The notes under the pieces were generated by a model. That model did not search any database, was not told the DNA's origin, and was given only the letters and a program-made list of their open reading frames with translations. A stretch of 9,927 nt of DNA from NCBI GenBank assembly GCA_003023165.1, contig PXSD01000150.1, positions 15,770 to 25,696 of the forward strand. The letters are read 5' to 3'. Shown one piece after another: positions 1 to 7,717 of this stretch (position 1 is its first letter; each line of letters opens with the position of its first letter). The DNA is from Halobacteriales archaeon QS_9_67_15 (GTDB taxonomy: Archaea; Halobacteriota; Halobacteria; Halobacteriales; Haloarculaceae). The translations under genes and the position numbers were made by a program.

Positions 1-1259
1 ACTGGAGCCCCGACGGCGACCGCCTGCTCGTCAGCGACAACACGCCGAACCTCGGGCGAACGGGCGTCTACGACCTCGAGACCGACGAAGTCCGATGGCT
101 CGGCGACGGCGAGTACGACGAGAGCGGCGTCTCGTTCGTCGACGAGACCCGGGTCCTGGCGAGCCGCGACCGCGACGCCGTCACCATGCCGGTCGTCTAC
201 GACCTCGAGACCGGCGAGGGGCGCGAACTCGACCTGCCCGAGGGCGTCGCTTCGACCGGGATGTGGTTCTCCTCTCCCGTCCTCGACGACGGGCGAGTCG
301 TCCTCCAGCACACGACGCCGACCCGCCGCCCGGAACTGGTCGCCTATGACCTCGACAACGACGAGTACGAGACGCTCCTCGAAGCCGAGTACGGCCCCTT
401 CGAGCCCGACGACTTCGCCGACGCCGAGTACTTCACCGTCGAGTCCGACGGCGTGCCCGAAACGGCCCAACACGCTGTCGAGCACGACCCCTACGACGAA
501 CTGGAGATCGGCGCGCTCCTCTACGATTCCGGCGAGCGCCCGTCGCCGCTGATCGTCAACCCACACGGCGGTCCGATGGCTCGCGACTCGAAGTCCTTCG
601 ACCTCTACACGCAGGTGCTCGCGATGCGCGGCTACTCCGTCCTGCAGGTCAACTACCGCGGCTCGACGGGCCGCGGCCGCGAGTTCAAGGAGGAACTCCT
701 GGACGACTGGGGCGGAGCCGAACAGGGCGACGTGGCCACGGCCGCCGAGCACGTGCTGGACGAGCGCGACTGGCTGGCCGACGACCGGGTCGTCGTCTTC
801 GGCGGCTCCTACGGCGGCTACTCCGCCTACTGGCAGTCCGTGCAGTACCCCGACCTGTACGACGCCAGCGTCGCCTGGATCGGCCTCACCGACCTCGAAG
901 ACATGTTCGAGAACACGATGCCCCACTTCCGGACCGAACTCATGGAGAAGTTCCTCGGGACGCCCGACGAGAACCCCGACCGCTACGAGGAGCGGTCGCC
1001 GGTCACGTACGCCGGGAACGTCGACGCGCCGCTGTTCATCCTCCACGGCGTCAACGACCGCCGCGTCCCCGTCTCGCAGGCCCGCATCTTCCGCGAGGCG
1101 CTCGACGACGCCGGCTACGAGGAGGGCGAAGACGGCGACTACGAGTACGAGGAACTCGGCGAGGAGGGCCACGCCTCCTCCGACCAGGAACAGAAACTCC
1201 GGATGTTCCGTCTGCTCGATGACTTCCTCGACCGCCGGATCGGGCGAGGTCGACCGTAG
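1..1259 (+). CDS. S9-family serine peptidase (prolyl oligopeptidase / acylaminoacyl-peptidase type), 3' part
   Basis: The reading frame is open from base 3 and ends in TAG at 1257-1259, giving 418 residues; the start lies before the window. The N-terminal part reads as beta-propeller repeats (WSPDGDRLLVSDN at the edge, then VYDLETGE blades), which in this family gate access to the active site. The C-terminal alpha/beta hydrolase domain shows an HGGP oxyanion motif near 570, the nucleophile in GGSYGGY (Ser codon 807-809), the acid in HGVNDRRVP (Asp codon 1056-1058) and the His in EEGHASS (codon 1170-1172). The catalytic triad is therefore complete and in order. S9 enzymes cut short peptides or release N-acylated residues; no signal peptide can be judged because the N-terminus is missing. 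Full-length relatives are about 600 residues, so roughly a third is outside. An in-frame ATG at 186 lies inside the propeller and is unlikely to be the true start. The exact substrate cannot be read from the sequence. Confidence 0.93.
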   Translation, partial: WSPDGDRLLVSDNTPNLGRTGVYDLETDEVRWLGDGEYDESGVSFVDETRVLASRDRDAVTMPVVYDLETGEGRELDLPEGVASTGMWFSSPVLDDGRVVLQHTTPTRRPELVAYDLDNDEYETLLEAEYGPFEPDDFADAEYFTVESDGVPETAQHAVEHDPYDELEIGALLYDSGERPSPLIVNPHGGPMARDSKSFDLYTQVLAMRGYSVLQVNYRGSTGRGREFKEELLDDWGGAEQGDVATAAEHVLDERDWLADDRVVVFGGSYGGYSAYWQSVQYPDLYDASVAWIGLTDLEDMFENTMPHFRTELMEKFLGTPDENPDRYEERSPVTYAGNVDAPLFILHGVNDRRVPVSQARIFREALDDAGYEEGEDGDYEYEELGEEGHASSDQEQKLRMFRLLDDFLDRRIGRGRP

Positions 1260-1469
1260 GGAGACCTCGAGTACGAGCGGGGAGTACGATGTCTTCGACA
1301 TCGGCTCGAACGGGCGAAGCCCGTGAGAGCGACGCGACCCGTGAGTTGGCGCGCCGGTCGAGGCCGTCGCCGACGACTGACGGTCGGCCCTTCTGCCGCC
1401 GACTGACCGTCCGGCGGTACGCCGGGCGCCGACCCAGCGTTCAACCGGCCGGAAGCCGTAGCGAACGCG
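1260..1469. other. Intergenic stretch after the S9 peptidase, no gene seen
   Basis: No convincing coding frame lies here; the frame open from 1289 lacks protein-like composition and is rich in Arg/Ser. The only structure noticed is GACGGTC near 1379 and its complement GACCGTC near 1405, which could pair across about 19 bases, together with a near-direct repeat CGACTGAC at about 1374 and 1400. This could be a weak terminator for the peptidase gene, but there is no T-run after it. Confidence 0.4.
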
Positions 1470-1659
1470 ATGTCGGTCACGGCACTGGTCGACGACGGAG
1501 AACCTCCGTCCGTCGCGACGACGCTACGCGGTCACCCGGACGTGACGTCTGTCGATATTCCCCGGCTGGAGACGGGCGACATCGTGTTCGACGACGGCCG
1601 AGGCGCTCTATCAGTCCTTCCCAACCGTCGCGTCGCTCGTCGACACCGACGACGGATGA
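1470..1659 (+). pseudogene. Remnant of an ERCC4-domain (XPF-type) nuclease gene: 5' stub joined out of frame to a 3' piece
   Basis: From ATG at 1470, 42 codons read as the start of an ERCC4 nuclease domain: LVDDGEPPSVATTLR, then VDIPRLETGDIVFDD ending at about 1595. ERCC4 domains begin with a D-R-E motif and carry GDx(n)ERKxxxD as the metal-binding core. Here the Arg of the first motif is Gly, and the frame leaves homology right after TGDIVFDD, so the ERK part is absent. In the next frame, 1597-1656 reads AEALYQSFPTVASLVDTDDG before TGA at 1657. That resembles the beginning of the helix-hairpin-helix tail of such proteins (FPTV.SLV). The simplest reading is an internal deletion of several hundred bases that also changed frame. 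The intact protein would be a structure-specific DNA nuclease of repair; this remnant cannot be active. The family call rests on motif recognition alone. A DUF-type protein with a similar N-terminus is a less likely alternative. Confidence 0.55.
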
Positions 1660-1660
1660 C

Positions 1661-1679
1661 ATCAAAAGCCGTCCGGCTT
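1661..1679 (-). terminator. Possible terminator of the ABC transporter operon
   Basis: Read on the minus strand, AAGCCG (1679-1674) and CGGCTT (1671-1666) form a short perfect inverted repeat and are followed by TTTTGAT. It lies about 70 bases beyond the permease 2 stop codon and is the first T-run there. Archaeal termination depends mainly on T-runs, and this one is short, so the call is tentative. Confidence 0.3.
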
Positions 1680-1748
1680 CGACGCGAAACCGCAGGACGT
1701 AGCCGGGACGCGGAGCCCGTGGTGGCGGTGCTCCACCGGAACCGGTGC

Positions 1749-2864
1749 TCACTCCTCGCCGGATTCGTAGTGTTCGCCGGCGGCTTCCGGGATCTGGGTG
1801 CGGCCGACCAGCGCGAGAACGACGATGACGGCGACGAACGGGATCGTCTGGACGAGCGAGTTAGGGACGCCGAGGATCTGCTGGGTCTGGAGGCGGAGCT
1901 GGATGGCGTCGAGGCTGGCGAATAACATCGTCGACCCCAGCGCGCCGACGGGGTTGTAGTTGCCGAACAGGTAGGCGACGATGGCGATGAACCCCTTCCC
2001 GTTGACCATCGTCGCCCCGTTCCCGGTGAACTGGCCGATGTTGAACGCGAGCGCGGCTCCGCCGAAGCCCGACAGGACGCCCGAAAGCAAGACTGCGGCG
2101 TACCGGACGCGCGACACGTCGACGCCGGCGGTGTCGAGCGCTCGCGGGTTCTCGCCGGCGGCGCGGACCCACCGCCCGAACGCGGTCCGGTTGAGGACGT
2201 ACCACCCGCCGATGACGGCGACGAACATCAGGTACACCGGCGGCGCGGCGTCGAACAGCGCGCCCAGCAGCGGGATGTCCGCGAGGACCGGAGCCGTCCA
2301 CGTTCCGAGCGTTCCGACGCCGTCGGTGTTGGGACTGCCGTAGACGACCTGCGACGCGAACGGAGCCAGGCCGAGTGCGATGAGCCAGATAGCGAGTCCC
2401 GCGATGATCTGGTCGGCGCGGAACTCGATGCAGACGACCGCGAACACGGCGGCCAGCACCGTCGACGCCAGCACGCCGATCAGCAGTCCCGCCAGCAGCG
2501 ATCCCGTCACGTATGCGCCGTAGATGGCGGTGAACGCCGAGATGATGAGCAGCCCCTCGAGCCCGATGTTGATGACGCCCGACTTCTCGGCGAAGATGCC
2601 GCCGACTGCCGCGAAGACGATCGGGACCGACCGCCGGAGCGTCGCCGAGAGCGTCGACTTCGAGACGATGACGCCGAACAGCTGCCCGACCCACGACTCC
2701 GGCGCGAGGACCGCAGCGACGCCCAGCAACGCCAGCAGCGCCACCGCCGTGAGCGCGACCACCGTCCGCCCCGAGAGGGCGCGGAGACTGTTCCCGAGGC
2801 CGCCGCTCGTGCCGTCGCGTTCGACGGTCTCGCCGCCGTCGGTGGCGAGGTCGTGGGTCTGGTC
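1749..2864 (-). CDS. BMP-type ABC transporter, permease subunit 2 (NupQ-like); 5' end disrupted
   Basis: This is an inner-membrane channel subunit of a BMP-family (nucleoside-type) ABC importer. About 371 residues of good homology run from roughly 2864 to TGA at 1751-1749. Family signatures are EKSGVINIGLEG, which fits the cytoplasmic coupling region of this permease family, and GRWVRAAGENPRALDTAGV; eight or more hydrophobic segments are visible, beginning with VVALTAVALLALLGVAAVL. No ATG lies at the expected start. The frame simply continues upstream as out-of-frame permease 1 sequence for another 270 codons, which is not real protein. The residues just before the first helix (DLATDGGETVERDGTSGG) look like a normal acidic cytoplasmic N-terminus whose first few codons are gone. 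A GTG at 2762-2760 could act as a start and would give 337 residues, but has no ribosome-binding context that I can see. It is the last gene of the operon and depends on permease 1 for a partner. Family certain; start unresolved. Confidence 0.85.
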   Translation of the reverse strand, partial: DQTHDLATDGGETVERDGTSGGLGNSLRALSGRTVVALTAVALLALLGVAAVLAPESWVGQLFGVIVSKSTLSATLRRSVPIVFAAVGGIFAEKSGVINIGLEGLLIISAFTAIYGAYVTGSLLAGLLIGVLASTVLAAVFAVVCIEFRADQIIAGLAIWLIALGLAPFASQVVYGSPNTDGVGTLGTWTAPVLADIPLLGALFDAAPPVYLMFVAVIGGWYVLNRTAFGRWVRAAGENPRALDTAGVDVSRVRYAAVLLSGVLSGFGGAALAFNIGQFTGNGATMVNGKGFIAIVAYLFGNYNPVGALGSTMLFASLDAIQLRLQTQQILGVPNSLVQTIPFVAVIVVLALVGRTQIPEAAGEHYESGEE

Positions 2865-3994
2865 GCGAAGTCGACGACCGAGGACCCGGACTGGAGGACG
2901 CCGAACAGGAACGCGGCGAAGACGGCACCGATCGGGTTGTTCCCGGCGAGGATCGAGACGGTGATGCCGTCGAAGCCGTAGGAGGGGACGCCTCTCTGGA
3001 ACTTGCCGAGGACCATCAGCACGTACACGGCACCGCCGACGCCGCCGAGCGCGCCCGAGAGCGTCAGCGACGTGACGACCGTCCGCGCGGAGTCGACGCC
3101 GCCGTACTCGGCCGCGGCCGGCTGGAGCCCCGCCGTCCGGAGGTCGAACCCGTAGGACGTGTGCGAGAGCAGGTAGTAGACGCCGCCGACGACCGCCAGC
3201 GCGAACGCCAGCGCGACCAGCGAAAAGTTGAGCCGCGGGTCGAAAAACAGCGACGGAAACCGCGCGTACTCGGGCAGCGACGCCGTCTGGATGGCCTGAC
3301 TGCCCGGGTCCTGGAAGTGGTCGCTCACGAGATAGCGCACTACCAGCACAGCAACGAAGTTCAGCATGATCGTCGTGATCACCTCGTTGGCCTCGGCGTA
3401 GGCCTTCAGCACGCCCGGGATGGCCCCGTAGAACCCGCCGCCGACCGCGCCCGCCAGCAGGCCCAGCGGGATCAGCACGACCGTCCCGGCGACGCCCGAG
3501 AGCGCCGGTGCGGCCCACAGCACGGTGAGTGCGGAACCGAGCGCGCCGACGACGAGCTGGCCCTGCGTCCCGATGTTGAAGATGCCCGCGCGGAAGGCGA
3601 GCGCCACCGAGAGGCCGGTGAAGACCAGGATCGTAGTCTCGCGGAGCGTCACGGCGAACTGCGCGTTCAGCGGGGACCATCCCTCGGAGAGGGGGTCACC
3701 CAGCGCGCCGAAGAACAGCCGGTCGTAGACGGCGACCGGGTCGTAACACAGCGTCAGGTCGGCGACGGTCAGCACCGGCGTCCGACAGGTCGCGACCAGC
3801 CCGCCGGCGACGACGATGACCGTCCCGACCAGCATCGACAGGACGATCGCCGCGAGCGCGATGAACAGCCGCTCGCCCGCCGAGGCCCCGGCCATCGACA
3901 CCGCGTACTCGCGGAGGCGGTCGGGCCACGAGGTCCCGGCGTCGGTGTCCTCGACCGGTCCGTCACCGTCGCCCCGACCGCCGTCGGCGCTCAC
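2507..3994 (-). CDS. BMP-type ABC transporter, permease subunit 1 (NupP-like); C-terminus frame-disrupted
   Basis: This is the first channel subunit of the importer. A GTG start at 3994-3992 overlaps the ATPase stop by four bases (GTGA), which suggests translational coupling. Homology covers residues 1-378 (to about 2861): an acidic cytoplasmic N-terminus, a first helix LFIALAAIVLSMLVGTVIVV, then the family motifs FRAGIFNIGTQGQL, AYAEANEVITTIMLNFVA and GFDLRTAGLQPAAAEYGGV, up to FGVLQSGSSVVDFA. Relatives continue with a short loop and one more membrane helix. Here the frame instead runs out of frame through the permease 2 gene, adding about 117 Arg/Ser-rich residues before the stop at 2509-2507. 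Such a tail is not protein-like for a halophile. The gene is therefore truncated at its 3' end by a deletion or a lost base, or the sequence is wrong at this spot. If real, the channel is probably not functional. Confidence 0.83.
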   Translation of the reverse strand: MSADGGRGDGDGPVEDTDAGTSWPDRLREYAVSMAGASAGERLFIALAAIVLSMLVGTVIVVAGGLVATCRTPVLTVADLTLCYDPVAVYDRLFFGALGDPLSEGWSPLNAQFAVTLRETTILVFTGLSVALAFRAGIFNIGTQGQLVVGALGSALTVLWAAPALSGVAGTVVLIPLGLLAGAVGGGFYGAIPGVLKAYAEANEVITTIMLNFVAVLVVRYLVSDHFQDPGSQAIQTASLPEYARFPSLFFDPRLNFSLVALAFALAVVGGVYYLLSHTSYGFDLRTAGLQPAAAEYGGVDSARTVVTSLTLSGALGGVGGAVYVLMVLGKFQRGVPSYGFDGITVSILAGNNPIGAVFAAFLFGVLQSGSSVVDFATRPTTSPPTAARPSNATARAAASGTVSAPSRGGRWSRSRRWRCWRCWASLRSSRRSRGSGSCSASSSRSRRSRRRSGGRSRSSSRQSAASSPRSRASSTSGSRGCSSSRRSPPSTAHT

Positions 3995-5598
3995 CGTGAC
4001 ACCTCCTCGACGCTCACGTCGGCGTCGGGCCGTTCGCCGGCCATGAGCAGGCCGAGCTGTTCCTCGGTGACCGCCTCGGGGTCGACCACGTCGACGAACG
4101 ACCCCTCGTAGATCACGGCCAGCCGGTCCGAGAGCGACTGGACCTCGTCGAGCTTCGAGGAGACGAGCAGGACCGCGCGGCCGTCGCTCCGGAGCTCGCT
4201 GATCCGGTCGTGGATGAACTCCGTGGAGCCGACGTCGACCCCGCGGGTGGGGTGGGAGGCGACGACCAGCCGCGGGTCGCGCGCGAACTCACGGCCGACG
4301 ACGAACTTCTGCTGGTTCCCGCCGGACAGCGACTCGGCGAGCGCATCCACGTCAGCCGGCCGAACGTCGTACTCCGCGACGATCTCCTCGGCGTGTTCGC
4401 GGGCCCGCTCCCAGTCGATGCGGCCGTTCTCCGCAAAGGGGCGTGCGTGCTGACTGCCGAGCAGGCCGTTGCTCACGAGGTCGAAGTCCATCACGAGGCC
4501 GCGCTCCTGGCGGTCCTCCGGGACGTAGGCCATCCCGGCGTCGACCCGGTCGCGTCGGCTCGTGTCCGTCACGTCGGTGCCGTCGAGGTGGACCGAGCCG
4601 GCGTCGGCGTCGCGCAGGCCGGCGACCGCCTCGACGAGTTCGGCCTGTCCGTTGCCGTCGACGCCGGCGATACCGAACACCTCGCCCTCGCGGACCGACA
4701 GCGAGACGTCGTCGACCGCGCGGACGCCGCGCGTGTCGCCGACGACCAACTCGCGCACGTCGAGGACCGTCTCGCCGGGCGTCGCCGCCGCCCGGTCGAC
4801 GTCGAGCAGCACTTCGCGACCGACCATCAGTTCGGCCAGTCGCTCGCGGGTGGCGTCGGCGGCGTCCAGGGTCCCGACGTTCTCCCCGCCGCGGAGGACG
4901 GTGATGTCGTCGGCGGCCGTCATCGCCTCGCGGAGCTTGTGAGTGATGAAGATGATCGTCTTCCCCTGTGCGGTCAGCTCCTCGAACACCCCGAACAGCT
5001 CCTCGACCTCTTGTGGCGTGAGCACGGCCGTCGGCTCGTCGAGGATCAACACGTCGGCACCGCGATACAGCGCCTTGAGGATCTCGACGCGCTGCTGGAC
5101 GCCGACGCCGACGTCCTCGATCCGGGCGTCGGGGTCTACGTCAAAGCCGTAGCGTTCGGAGAGGTCGACGACCGCTTCGCGGGCGCGGTCGCGGTCGACG
5201 GCGAGGCCGAACAGCCGCTCTGGCTCGTTACCTAGCGTGATGTTCTCGGTGACGGTCATCGGGTCGACCAGCATGAAGTGCTGGTGGATCATGCCGACGC
5301 CGGCGTCGATTGCGTCCCGCGGCGAGTCGAACTCGCGGGGGTCGCCGTCGACGACGACCCGGCCCTCGCTGGGCTCGTAGAGGCCGTAGAGGACGTTCAT
5401 CAGCGTGGTCTTGCCGGCGCCGTTCTCGCCCAGGAGGGCGTGGACGGTCCCGCGCTCGACCCGCAGGTCAACGTCGTCGTTGGCGACGACGCCCGGAAAC
5501 CGCTTGGTGATGCCGTCGAGGTGCACGGCGACGGACCCGGCTCCACCTCCGCCGGGAGCGCCCGTCGTGGGTCCACTGGTGTCGGTGCTGTCGCTCAC
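3991..5598 (-). CDS. BMP-type (nucleoside) ABC transporter, double-domain ATP-binding subunit (NupO/RbsA-like)
   Basis: This 535-residue cytoplasmic ATPase has two nucleotide-binding domains fused in one chain, as usual for sugar and BMP-type importers. Domain 1 has Walker A GENGAGKT (57-64), Q-loop Gln106, signature VGVGVQQR (163-170), Walker B LILDEPT (184-190) and switch His220. Domain 2 has a degenerate Walker A (GVDGNGQAE, 312-320, no Lys), signature LSGGNQQK (424-431) and a Walker B without the catalytic Glu (VVASHPTRGVD, 445-455). A weakened second ATP site is normal in this family. The signature of domain 1 lacks the classical LSGGQ, which is also typical of BMP-transporter ATPases. 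The start is a GTG at 5598, six bases after GGAGG. The gene sits 84 bases after the binding-protein gene and overlaps permease 1 by four bases, so it is certainly part of the same operon. The N-terminal tail is Gly/Ser/Thr-rich and probably disordered. No damage is seen. Confidence 0.95.
   Translation of the reverse strand: MSDSTDTSGPTTGAPGGGGAGSVAVHLDGITKRFPGVVANDDVDLRVERGTVHALLGENGAGKTTLMNVLYGLYEPSEGRVVVDGDPREFDSPRDAIDAGVGMIHQHFMLVDPMTVTENITLGNEPERLFGLAVDRDRAREAVVDLSERYGFDVDPDARIEDVGVGVQQRVEILKALYRGADVLILDEPTAVLTPQEVEELFGVFEELTAQGKTIIFITHKLREAMTAADDITVLRGGENVGTLDAADATRERLAELMVGREVLLDVDRAAATPGETVLDVRELVVGDTRGVRAVDDVSLSVREGEVFGIAGVDGNGQAELVEAVAGLRDADAGSVHLDGTDVTDTSRRDRVDAGMAYVPEDRQERGLVMDFDLVSNGLLGSQHARPFAENGRIDWERAREHAEEIVAEYDVRPADVDALAESLSGGNQQKFVVGREFARDPRLVVASHPTRGVDVGSTEFIHDRISELRSDGRAVLLVSSKLDEVQSLSDRLAVIYEGSFVDVVDPEAVTEEQLGLLMAGERPDADVSVEEVSR
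3995..4006 (-). promoter_or_regulatory. Strong ribosome binding site for permease 1
   Basis: GGAGGTG (4006-4000) lies five bases before the GTG start at 3994, inside the end of the ATPase gene. It matches the anti-Shine-Dalgarno end of archaeal 16S rRNA and, with the four-base gene overlap, settles the choice of this GTG as the start. Confidence 0.75.
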
Positions 5599-5609
5599 GT
5601 GGACCCTCC
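5599..5609 (-). promoter_or_regulatory. Ribosome binding site for the ATPase gene
   Basis: GGAGG (5609-5605) lies six bases before the GTG at 5598-5596. It supports GTG as the start and fits an internal operon gene translated by the Shine-Dalgarno route, unlike the promoter-proximal genes of this window. Confidence 0.65.
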
Positions 5610-5682
5610 ACGGCGGTCGTCGGACACAGTTCCTCGGCGGCTGTCGGTGGCGTCGGCCGAGCGGATCATACCTATGCGGGGA

Positions 5683-6840
5683 TCAGGGCTCTTCCGGGAC
5701 GTCGATGTCGCCGTCGATGATGCCCTGTCGGGCGTCGGCGACGGCGTCTTTGAGGTCCTGCGGGACCTCGGAGCCGAGTTCCTGGCCGTAGACGGCGGCA
5801 ACGCCGTCGTCTTCGAGGCCGAGTGCTGTCGTCTCCCCGCCTTCGAGCGAGTCGTCGATGGTGGCTTCGACGGAGTTGTAGACGGCCGTGTCGACGCGTT
5901 TGACCATGCTCGCGAGGATCACGTCGCTGAACGACTCGAGGGTTATCGACTGGTCGCGGTCGACGCCGATGGCGAACTTCCCCTCCTCCTGCGCCGCCTG
6001 GAAGACGCCCGTCCCGGTGTTCCCGGCGGCGTGGTAGACGATGTCCGCGCCGGAGTCGTACATCGACAGTGCGGCCTCCTTCCCGCCCGAGGGGTCGTCG
6101 AAGTCGCCGATGTAGGCGGTCTGGATGTCAACGTCCTCGCTGGCGTGCTTTGCACCCGCCGTGTAGCCGGCCTCGAACCGCTTGATCAGCGGCGACTCGA
6201 CACCGCCGACGAACCCGACGCTCGTCGAGTCACCGGCCGTCGCGCCCGCGCCGGCCTCGAAGTCCGTCGTCGTCAGCGCCCCCGCGAGGTGCCCGACGAG
6301 GAACGACCCCTCTTCCTCCGCGAAGATGTAGGTAGCGACGTTGTCGGCGTCGACTGTCGAGTCGACGATCATGAAGTCCTGTTCGGGGTACTCCCCGGCC
6401 GTCTCGCTCAGCGGGTCGGCCTGGAGGAAGCCGATACAGCAGACCAGGTCGTACTCCGGGCTCGTCGAGCGCGCGAACTGGCGCTGGGCGTTCCCGAACT
6501 CCGACGGCGATTCGGGCTGTGATTCCCTGTACTCGATGTCGAACTCGTCGGCCGCGTCCTGGATGCCCGTCTGGGCCTGGTCGTTGAACGACCCGTCGCC
6601 CAGTCCGCCGGCCGCGTACACGATACCGATATTGGTGTCGCCGCCGCCGCTCCCGCTGTCGCTGTCGGTCTCGCCGCCGCCTCCGTTACTGCCGTCATCG
6701 CCGTCGCTTCCGTCGCTACCGCCGTCCTCACCGTCACTGCCGCCGTCGCCGTCGTCGCTTCCGTTCCCTGAACAACCCGCGAGCGTGACGACGCCGGCAG
6801 CGCCCACGCCCCTGATAAACCGCCGTCTGTCGAGTGGCAT
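5683..6840 (-). CDS. BMP family substrate-binding lipoprotein (PnrA/BmpA-like) of the ABC importer
   Basis: This 385-residue extracellular binding protein is the first gene of the transporter operon. I chose ATG at 6840 because the signal begins there: DRRRFIRG twin-arginine motif at residues 4-11, a short hydrophobic stretch, and lipobox LAGC with the lipidated Cys23. The frame is open further upstream (to 6942), but that part crosses the promoter and is not homologous. Residues 24-68 form a Gly/Ser/Asp low-complexity linker, a common tether of haloarchaeal lipoproteins. The BMP domain follows: GIVYAAGGLGDGSFNDQAQ (72-90), then VGFVGGVESPLIKRFEAGY (208-226) and ADIVYHAAGNTGTGVF (265-280). 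Known BMP proteins bind purine and other nucleosides; the ligand here is inferred from family. The Tat signal implies folding before export, usual in halophiles. The gene looks intact, in contrast to the permease junction at the far end of the operon. Confidence 0.95.
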   Translation of the reverse strand: MPLDRRRFIRGVGAAGVVTLAGCSGNGSDDGDGGSDGEDGGSDGSDGDDGSNGGGGETDSDSGSGGGDTNIGIVYAAGGLGDGSFNDQAQTGIQDAADEFDIEYRESQPESPSEFGNAQRQFARSTSPEYDLVCCIGFLQADPLSETAGEYPEQDFMIVDSTVDADNVATYIFAEEEGSFLVGHLAGALTTTDFEAGAGATAGDSTSVGFVGGVESPLIKRFEAGYTAGAKHASEDVDIQTAYIGDFDDPSGGKEAALSMYDSGADIVYHAAGNTGTGVFQAAQEEGKFAIGVDRDQSITLESFSDVILASMVKRVDTAVYNSVEATIDDSLEGGETTALGLEDDGVAAVYGQELGSEVPQDLKDAVADARQGIIDGDIDVPEEP

Positions 6841-6865
6841 ATGCCCGTACGGGGCGGGAGTAGGG

Positions 6866-6876
6866 GTAAAAATTGT
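6866..6876 (-). promoter_or_regulatory. Candidate TATA box for the transporter operon
   Basis: On the minus strand the sequence reads CACAATTTTTAC, the most AT-rich spot near the gene, centred about 30 bases upstream of the ATG at 6840. No Shine-Dalgarno sequence precedes that ATG. Both points fit a leaderless or nearly leaderless transcript. A second AT-rich spot (ATACAAAATC on the minus strand, near 6910-6919) is an alternative. Confidence 0.4.
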
Positions 6877-7019
6877 GATTATCGACTCTGTCTCTCGGTG
6901 ACAGGACCGCCAGAGCCCGATTTTGTATCGAAGTAACTGCACATTTCTCCAGTTCTTCGTTCGACTCGGCTCACAGTCCCGTCACCAGACTGAAGCGCGC
7001 GGCGGCCGATCCGTCGCAT

Positions 7020-7631
7020 ATGGACGTTACCAATGTCACCGAGGACGCGGACACGTTCACGTGCAACGCCTACCTCGCGCTCGGCGAGTCGCCGACGCTC
7101 ATCGACGCAGGCGCGATGACCGGCGTCACCGACGTGGTCGCCGGGCACACCGACGAACTGGACCGGGTCGTCCTCACCCACCAGCACGGCGACCACGTCT
7201 CCCAGCTAGACGCCGTGCTCGACCGGTTCGACGCCGACCTGTACGCCTACGCCGACCACCCGCGACGGACGCACGAACTCGCCGACGGCGACCGCGTGAC
7301 GGTCGGCGAGGAGACGTGTGACGTGGTGTTCACGCCGGGCCACGCCGACGACCACGTCTCGCTGGCGTCGGATGAGTCGCTGTTCTCCGGCGACGTGGTC
7401 GTCCACGACGACGGCGCGTTCGACGACGGCAGTTTCGGCCGGACCGACATGGCCGGGCAGTCCCGGGAGCGACTCATCGAGTCGGTCCGAGACCTGCTCG
7501 ACCGCCTGCCCGACACCGTCGAACACATGTACAGCGGGCACGGCGGCGTCTTCCACGGTGACGTGCGAGAAATTGTCGAACGAGCGCTCGAACGGGCCGA
7601 ACGGCGCGAACCGAAGTATCCCGACGAGTAG
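7020..7631 (+). CDS. Metallo-beta-lactamase-fold hydrolase (glyoxalase II-like)
   Basis: This is a 203-residue protein of the MBL superfamily with all metal ligands visible: THQHGDHV (His54, His56, Asp58, His59), FTPGHADDHV (His108), FSGDVVV (Asp125) and YSGHGG (His174). This is the ligand set of two-zinc hydrolases such as glyoxalase II and related thioesterases. The short length and the lack of any added domain (no rhodanese, no long C-terminal substrate domain) leave the substrate unknown. No signal peptide is seen, so it is cytoplasmic. It is divergent from the transporter operon with a 179-base gap, and convergent with rpl40e. The ATG at 7020 is the first start in the frame, and homology (TCNAYLALGESPTLIDAG) begins close to it. 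There is no Shine-Dalgarno sequence, so the message is probably leaderless or has a short leader. The gene looks intact. Confidence 0.92.
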   Translation: MDVTNVTEDADTFTCNAYLALGESPTLIDAGAMTGVTDVVAGHTDELDRVVLTHQHGDHVSQLDAVLDRFDADLYAYADHPRRTHELADGDRVTVGEETCDVVFTPGHADDHVSLASDESLFSGDVVVHDDGAFDDGSFGRTDMAGQSRERLIESVRDLLDRLPDTVEHMYSGHGGVFHGDVREIVERALERAERREPKYPDE

Positions 7632-7717
7632 CCGAAGCGGACGGGCGAAGGGATCGGTTCGGGTCGAACGGTACGGTCGCTCGTCGACGAGGGGGCGCAG
7701 GGAGAAAACGGGCCGAG

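Noticed and set aside
2855..2875. Programmed -1 ribosomal frameshift producing a fused permease pair.
   Set aside because: The junction TTCGCGACCAGACC has no heptameric slippery sequence and no obvious downstream structure, and separate permeases are the rule in this family.
1749..3680. A single 643-residue minus-strand protein covering both permeases.
   Set aside because: Its first 270 codons are the out-of-frame shadow of permease 1 (Arg/Gly/Pro-rich, no membrane helices). Only the part from about 2864 is protein-like.
4210..5235. Long plus-strand frame opposite the ABC ATPase.
   Set aside because: It is an antisense shadow of the ATPase gene; its Val/Asp/Gly-rich text mirrors the coding strand and holds no domain.
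6841..6942. Upstream extension of the BMP lipoprotein to an ATG at 6942.
   Set aside because: The extra 34 residues are not homologous and would bury the Tat/lipobox signal, which must be N-terminal; the DNA there has promoter character.
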